Assembly (NCBI RefSeq): GCF_900143685.1
Contig: NZ_LT671675.1
Coordinates: 1,171,985-1,235,984, forward strand
DNA length: 64,000 nucleotides
Source: Parolsenella massiliensis
Lineage (GTDB): Bacteria > Actinomycetota > Coriobacteriia > Coriobacteriales > Atopobiaceae
Reading direction: 5' to 3'
Position 1 is the first letter of the stretch; each line of letters opens with the position of its first letter. A model generated the notes under the pieces. The model did not search any database and was not told the DNA's origin. It saw only the letters and a list, made by a program, of their open reading frames with translations. The translations under genes were made by a program, and so were the position numbers. Positions 61,377-64,000 of the stretch are shown in pieces.

Positions 61377-61644
61377 ACGCCTCTCCCCTCGTTCGTCTCC
61401 TCGCAACAGGCACGTAACCACGCCCGTCCAACGCGGACCTATACTAGCCGCGAGAATTGCGGGCGCGCGCCAGGCCCGGGCCCATGTAACGATGCGATTA
61501 CAGAAGCCGGACAGGAAGTGCGCCCTTCTCGCGTAAACCTATATTCATACTAGGCAAGTAGGAAATAGTTGCAACGCTCCCCCGAACGGGCGAGCGCCCC
61601 AGCGTGGCAGGCTCGCTTGCCATGCGCGACAGAAAGGATCGATC

Positions 61645-63327
61645 ATGGACGCAAAGACCGTGCTCGACGCACCCATCAGCCGCCGCGCCATGCTCGTCGG
61701 CAGCGCCATCGCAGGGGCCGCCACGCTCGCGGGCTGCAAGAAGAGCGACTCGGACGGATCTGCCGCCTCCACAGGTGGCTCGAGCGACGCCGTGCTCTCC
61801 TACCACATCGAGAACCCCACGGGCATCGAGCCCTACACGCTCGAGGACGAGAACGCCGTTGCCGTGGCGTTCAACCTGTTCGACGCGCTCACCTACTACA
61901 ACTACAAGACCAGCGAGCTCGAGGACCTCGTGGCCGAGAGCCACACCCACAACGACGACGACACGGTCTGGACGTTCAAGGTCCGCAAGGGCACGAAGTT
62001 CCACGACGGCAGCGAGGTCACGGCCAAGTCGTTCGCCTACGCCTGGAACCGCCTGTGCAGCCCCACCACGTCCGACCAGCCCTCGAACGTCTCCTACCAC
62101 CTTGCCATGGTGAAGGGCTACGAGGACGTCACGGCCGGCACCGCCACCGAACTCGCGGGCGTCACCTGCCCCGACGACTACACGCTGCAGGTCGAGCTCT
62201 CCCAGCCTTACGCCGACTTCGACTACGTGTGTGCCGCCCCCGTGCTCTCGCCCATCCCGGAGGACGCCGGCGCCGGTGATGAGTACACCGCCTTTGCCCA
62301 CTCCCCCATCGGCAACGGCCCGTTCAAGATGAAGGGCGACTGGGTTGACGGCCAGTACGTCGAGACCGAGGCGTTCGAGGACTACACCAACGGCGATGCG
62401 CCCAAGGTGGCCGGCGCTCGCTTCAACATCTACCGCGACTCGAACACCGCCTACAAGGAGCTCGACGCCGGCAGCCTGGACTGCTCGCTCGTGCCCATCA
62501 CGGCCACGAAGAACGCCAAGGACTCCTACGGTGAGTCCGAGGACGGCTACACGGCCACGCCCGGCCACCAGTTCCTGGGCGGCACGATGCTCTACACGCA
62601 GTTCCTCGCCTTCAACGTGAACGACCCGCTCATGAGCGACGTCCGCGTGCGCCAGGCGCTGTCGCTTGCCATCAACCGCCAGGCCATCTGCGACGCCATC
62701 TACGAGGGCTCGGCCAAGCCCGCAGACGACATCATCCCCGAGGCCATCGACGGCTACCGCGAGGGCGCCTGGGCCTACGCCGCCTACGACCCCGACAAGG
62801 CCGCCCAGCTGCTCGACGAGGCGGGCTACCCCGCAGACGCAGATGGCAAGCGCAACATCTCGTTCAAGTTCATGACGAACGCTGCCAACACGCAGGACGA
62901 GTACCAGTCCATGCAGGCCGACTGGCAGAAGCTCGGCCTGGACGTGGAGATCGACAAGGTGGAGTACGCGGCCATGTACCAGTCCTACCTCGACGGCACC
63001 TACTCGGTGGGCGCCCGCGCGTGGTACGCGGACTACCCCATCGCCGACAACTACCTCTACCCGCTGTTCCACACGGGCAACGGCGACAACGTGAGCCACT
63101 TTGCCGACGACAAGTTCGAGAAGCTCATCGACGCCGCCCGTGCCACGGCCGACCACGACGGGCGCGTGGCCGCCATGCAGGCCGCCGACGACTACGTGGC
63201 AGACCTCGTGCCCTACGCGCCGCTCAACTACCGCTCGCTCGCCCGCTGCACGGACAAGCGCGTGGCCTCGCTCACGGTGACGCCGCAGATCCTGCCGCTT
63301 CTCTCCGAGGCAAGCATCTCCGAGTAA
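61645..63327 (+). CDS. ABC transporter substrate-binding lipoprotein (oligopeptide type)
   Basis: 560 residues, SBP_bac_5 family. The signal SRRAMLVGSAIAGAATLAGC ends in a lipobox with Cys31; the twin arginines suggest Tat export. Mature domain features: FKVRKGTKFHDGSEVTAKSF and the VRQALSLAINRQAI helix. It captures peptides at the outer face of the membrane. No permease or ATPase gene is adjacent within the window, so it is an orphan binding protein or shares a remote transporter. The ATG at 61645 has AAAGGA. Confidence 0.92.
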   Translation: MDAKTVLDAPISRRAMLVGSAIAGAATLAGCKKSDSDGSAASTGGSSDAVLSYHIENPTGIEPYTLEDENAVAVAFNLFDALTYYNYKTSELEDLVAESHTHNDDDTVWTFKVRKGTKFHDGSEVTAKSFAYAWNRLCSPTTSDQPSNVSYHLAMVKGYEDVTAGTATELAGVTCPDDYTLQVELSQPYADFDYVCAAPVLSPIPEDAGAGDEYTAFAHSPIGNGPFKMKGDWVDGQYVETEAFEDYTNGDAPKVAGARFNIYRDSNTAYKELDAGSLDCSLVPITATKNAKDSYGESEDGYTATPGHQFLGGTMLYTQFLAFNVNDPLMSDVRVRQALSLAINRQAICDAIYEGSAKPADDIIPEAIDGYREGAWAYAAYDPDKAAQLLDEAGYPADADGKRNISFKFMTNAANTQDEYQSMQADWQKLGLDVEIDKVEYAAMYQSYLDGTYSVGARAWYADYPIADNYLYPLFHTGNGDNVSHFADDKFEKLIDAARATADHDGRVAAMQAADDYVADLVPYAPLNYRSLARCTDKRVASLTVTPQILPLLSEASISE

Positions 63328-63353
63328 CGCCCCAGGCATCCGCAAGCCAGCAA

Positions 63354-63397
63354 GGGTCCCGTCGTCGCCTCCGCGCGGCGTCGGGACCCCTTCTTTT
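63354..63397 (+). terminator. Terminator after the binding protein gene
   Basis: GGGTCCCG-T-CG...CGGGACCC hairpin (63354-63389) with further pairing inside and a TTCTTTT tail. Confidence 0.82.
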
Positions 63398-63436
63398 CGC
63401 GCGTGGCCGTTCTCGGCCACGTTTTACGTGCGCAAT

Positions 63437-63530
63437 CCATTCTCGGCCGTGTTTTACGCGTTTTTCGGCCGTTTGACGCGTAATTCGCGGCCTTCAACGC
63501 CTCGGACGCGTAATTCGTGGCCGAGAATGG
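63437..63530. repeat. 94-bp inverted-repeat element with CCATTCTCGG ends
   Basis: CCATTCTCGGCC...TTACGCGT (63437-63461) and the reverse complement (63506-63530) match except in the middle. A partial inner copy (ACGCGTAATTCGCGGCC, 63476-63492) and an outer one (GTTCTCGGCCACGTTTTACG) make it a nested element. The word is the inverse of the CCGAGAATG ends of family A. Between the binding protein gene and the isoaspartyl peptidase. Confidence 0.75.
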
Positions 63531-63544
63531 CCAGCGATCGAGTC

Positions 63545-64000
63545 CTACTCGTGCGTCACACGCGTGTCGCCGTGGGCCCAGCCGTAGTTCATCTGCGCGC
63601 CGTCCGTGAAGCCAACGACGCCGGCCCCACTCGCGGGCACCACGATGACGCCGCCGTTGCCGCCACGGGCGTCCACGCCCGCAAGCATCGCCGCGGCGGC
63701 GTCCGACAGTGCCTCGCCGGCCATCGAGACGCGCGCATGCACCTGGTAGGCGGCCACCTCCCGGATGAACGTCTCGCCCGTGCCCGTGCAGCTCACGGCC
63801 ACCGTCTGCCCGTTGGCGTAGGTGCCAGCACCGCAGAGGGGCGAGTCACCCACGCGGCCGGGCTGCTGGCCCGTGATGCCACCCGTCGACGTGCCGGCGG
63901 CGATGTGGCCGCGCACGTCTCGGGCAACCGCGCCCACGGTGCCATGGCGCGTCTCGGGATGGTCGTCGCCTGTCTCGTGCAGGGCCTTCCACTCCTCGAG
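63545..64000 (-). CDS. Isoaspartyl peptidase / L-asparaginase family (N-terminus outside window)
   Basis: The visible 151 residues are the C-terminal part of a Ntn-hydrolase of the T2 family. HGTVGAVARD contains the threonine that becomes the nucleophile after autocleavage, and AAGTSTGGITGQQPGRVGDSP follows as in plant-type asparaginases and IaaA. The enzyme cleaves isoaspartyl dipeptides or asparagine. The first half lies beyond base 64000. It runs opposite to the upstream peptide-binding protein gene. Confidence 0.88.
   Translation of the reverse strand, partial: LEEWKALHETGDDHPETRHGTVGAVARDVRGHIAAGTSTGGITGQQPGRVGDSPLCGAGTYANGQTVAVSCTGTGETFIREVAAYQVHARVSMAGEALSDAAAAMLAGVDARGGNGGVIVVPASGAGVVGFTDGAQMNYGWAHGDTRVTHE

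Overview
The window is GC-rich (roughly two thirds G+C) and densely packed, mostly with minus-strand genes. Gene content suggests a gut- or mouth-type member of the class Coriobacteriia (Actinomycetota), most likely Atopobiaceae/Olsenella-like. The pointers are a type III glutamine synthetase, AddAB-type recombination nucleases, a glycyl radical enzyme, LPXTG-anchored SpaA/Spy0128-type surface proteins, a YerC-type TrpR relative, and many short palindromic intergenic repeats. The genus is an inference; no rRNA, tRNA, CRISPR array, integrase or transposase was found.

Layout. 1-4.4 kb: one-carbon metabolism (fchA, fhs, 5-formyl-THF cyclo-ligase) with a PucR-type regulator, then valS. 7-12 kb: mscL with a zinc ribbon, a HIRAN protein, a lipase-like hydrolase, two unrecognised small proteins and an M18 aminopeptidase. 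12.3-19.2 kb: one 2,280-residue LPXTG adhesin with homopolymer tracts in its promoter and leader. 19.3-23.5 kb: glycyl radical enzyme, its activase and a divergent DeoR regulator. 23.6-31.7 kb: rmuC, addA, addB. 31.8-39.1 kb: a complete non-phosphorylated L-fucose pathway (mutarotase, permease, dehydrogenase, lactonase, dehydratase, aldolase) with a divergent IclR regulator and two matching operator-like palindromes. 39.2-46.3 kb: YerC, a holin-like membrane protein, uvrB-coaE-zinc ribbon protein, rpsA, a HAD phosphatase and RNase H. 46.4-64 kb: mntH, polA, nth, polysaccharide deacetylase, glnN, a GNAT-SerB fusion, DUF308, mntP, MFS, a PLC-like protein, prolyl aminopeptidase, an oligopeptide-binding lipoprotein and a truncated isoaspartyl peptidase.

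How it fits together. The L-fucose island is the clearest functional unit: uptake by FucP, anomer conversion by FucU, oxidation to the lactone, hydrolysis, dehydration, and aldol cleavage to pyruvate and lactaldehyde. Its gene content and near-colinearity resemble the Campylobacter jejuni fuc locus. Together with the large surface adhesin, the peptide-binding lipoprotein and several peptidases, it suggests a mucosal, host-glycan- and peptide-feeding life. The most unusual signals are the possible phase-variable control of the adhesin (a C8 tract inside a candidate promoter spacer and a G11 tract in the leader), a second G10 tract that forms the ribosome binding site of the HAD gene, the operators sitting exactly on the -10 boxes of the fucose region, and several families of intergenic palindromes.
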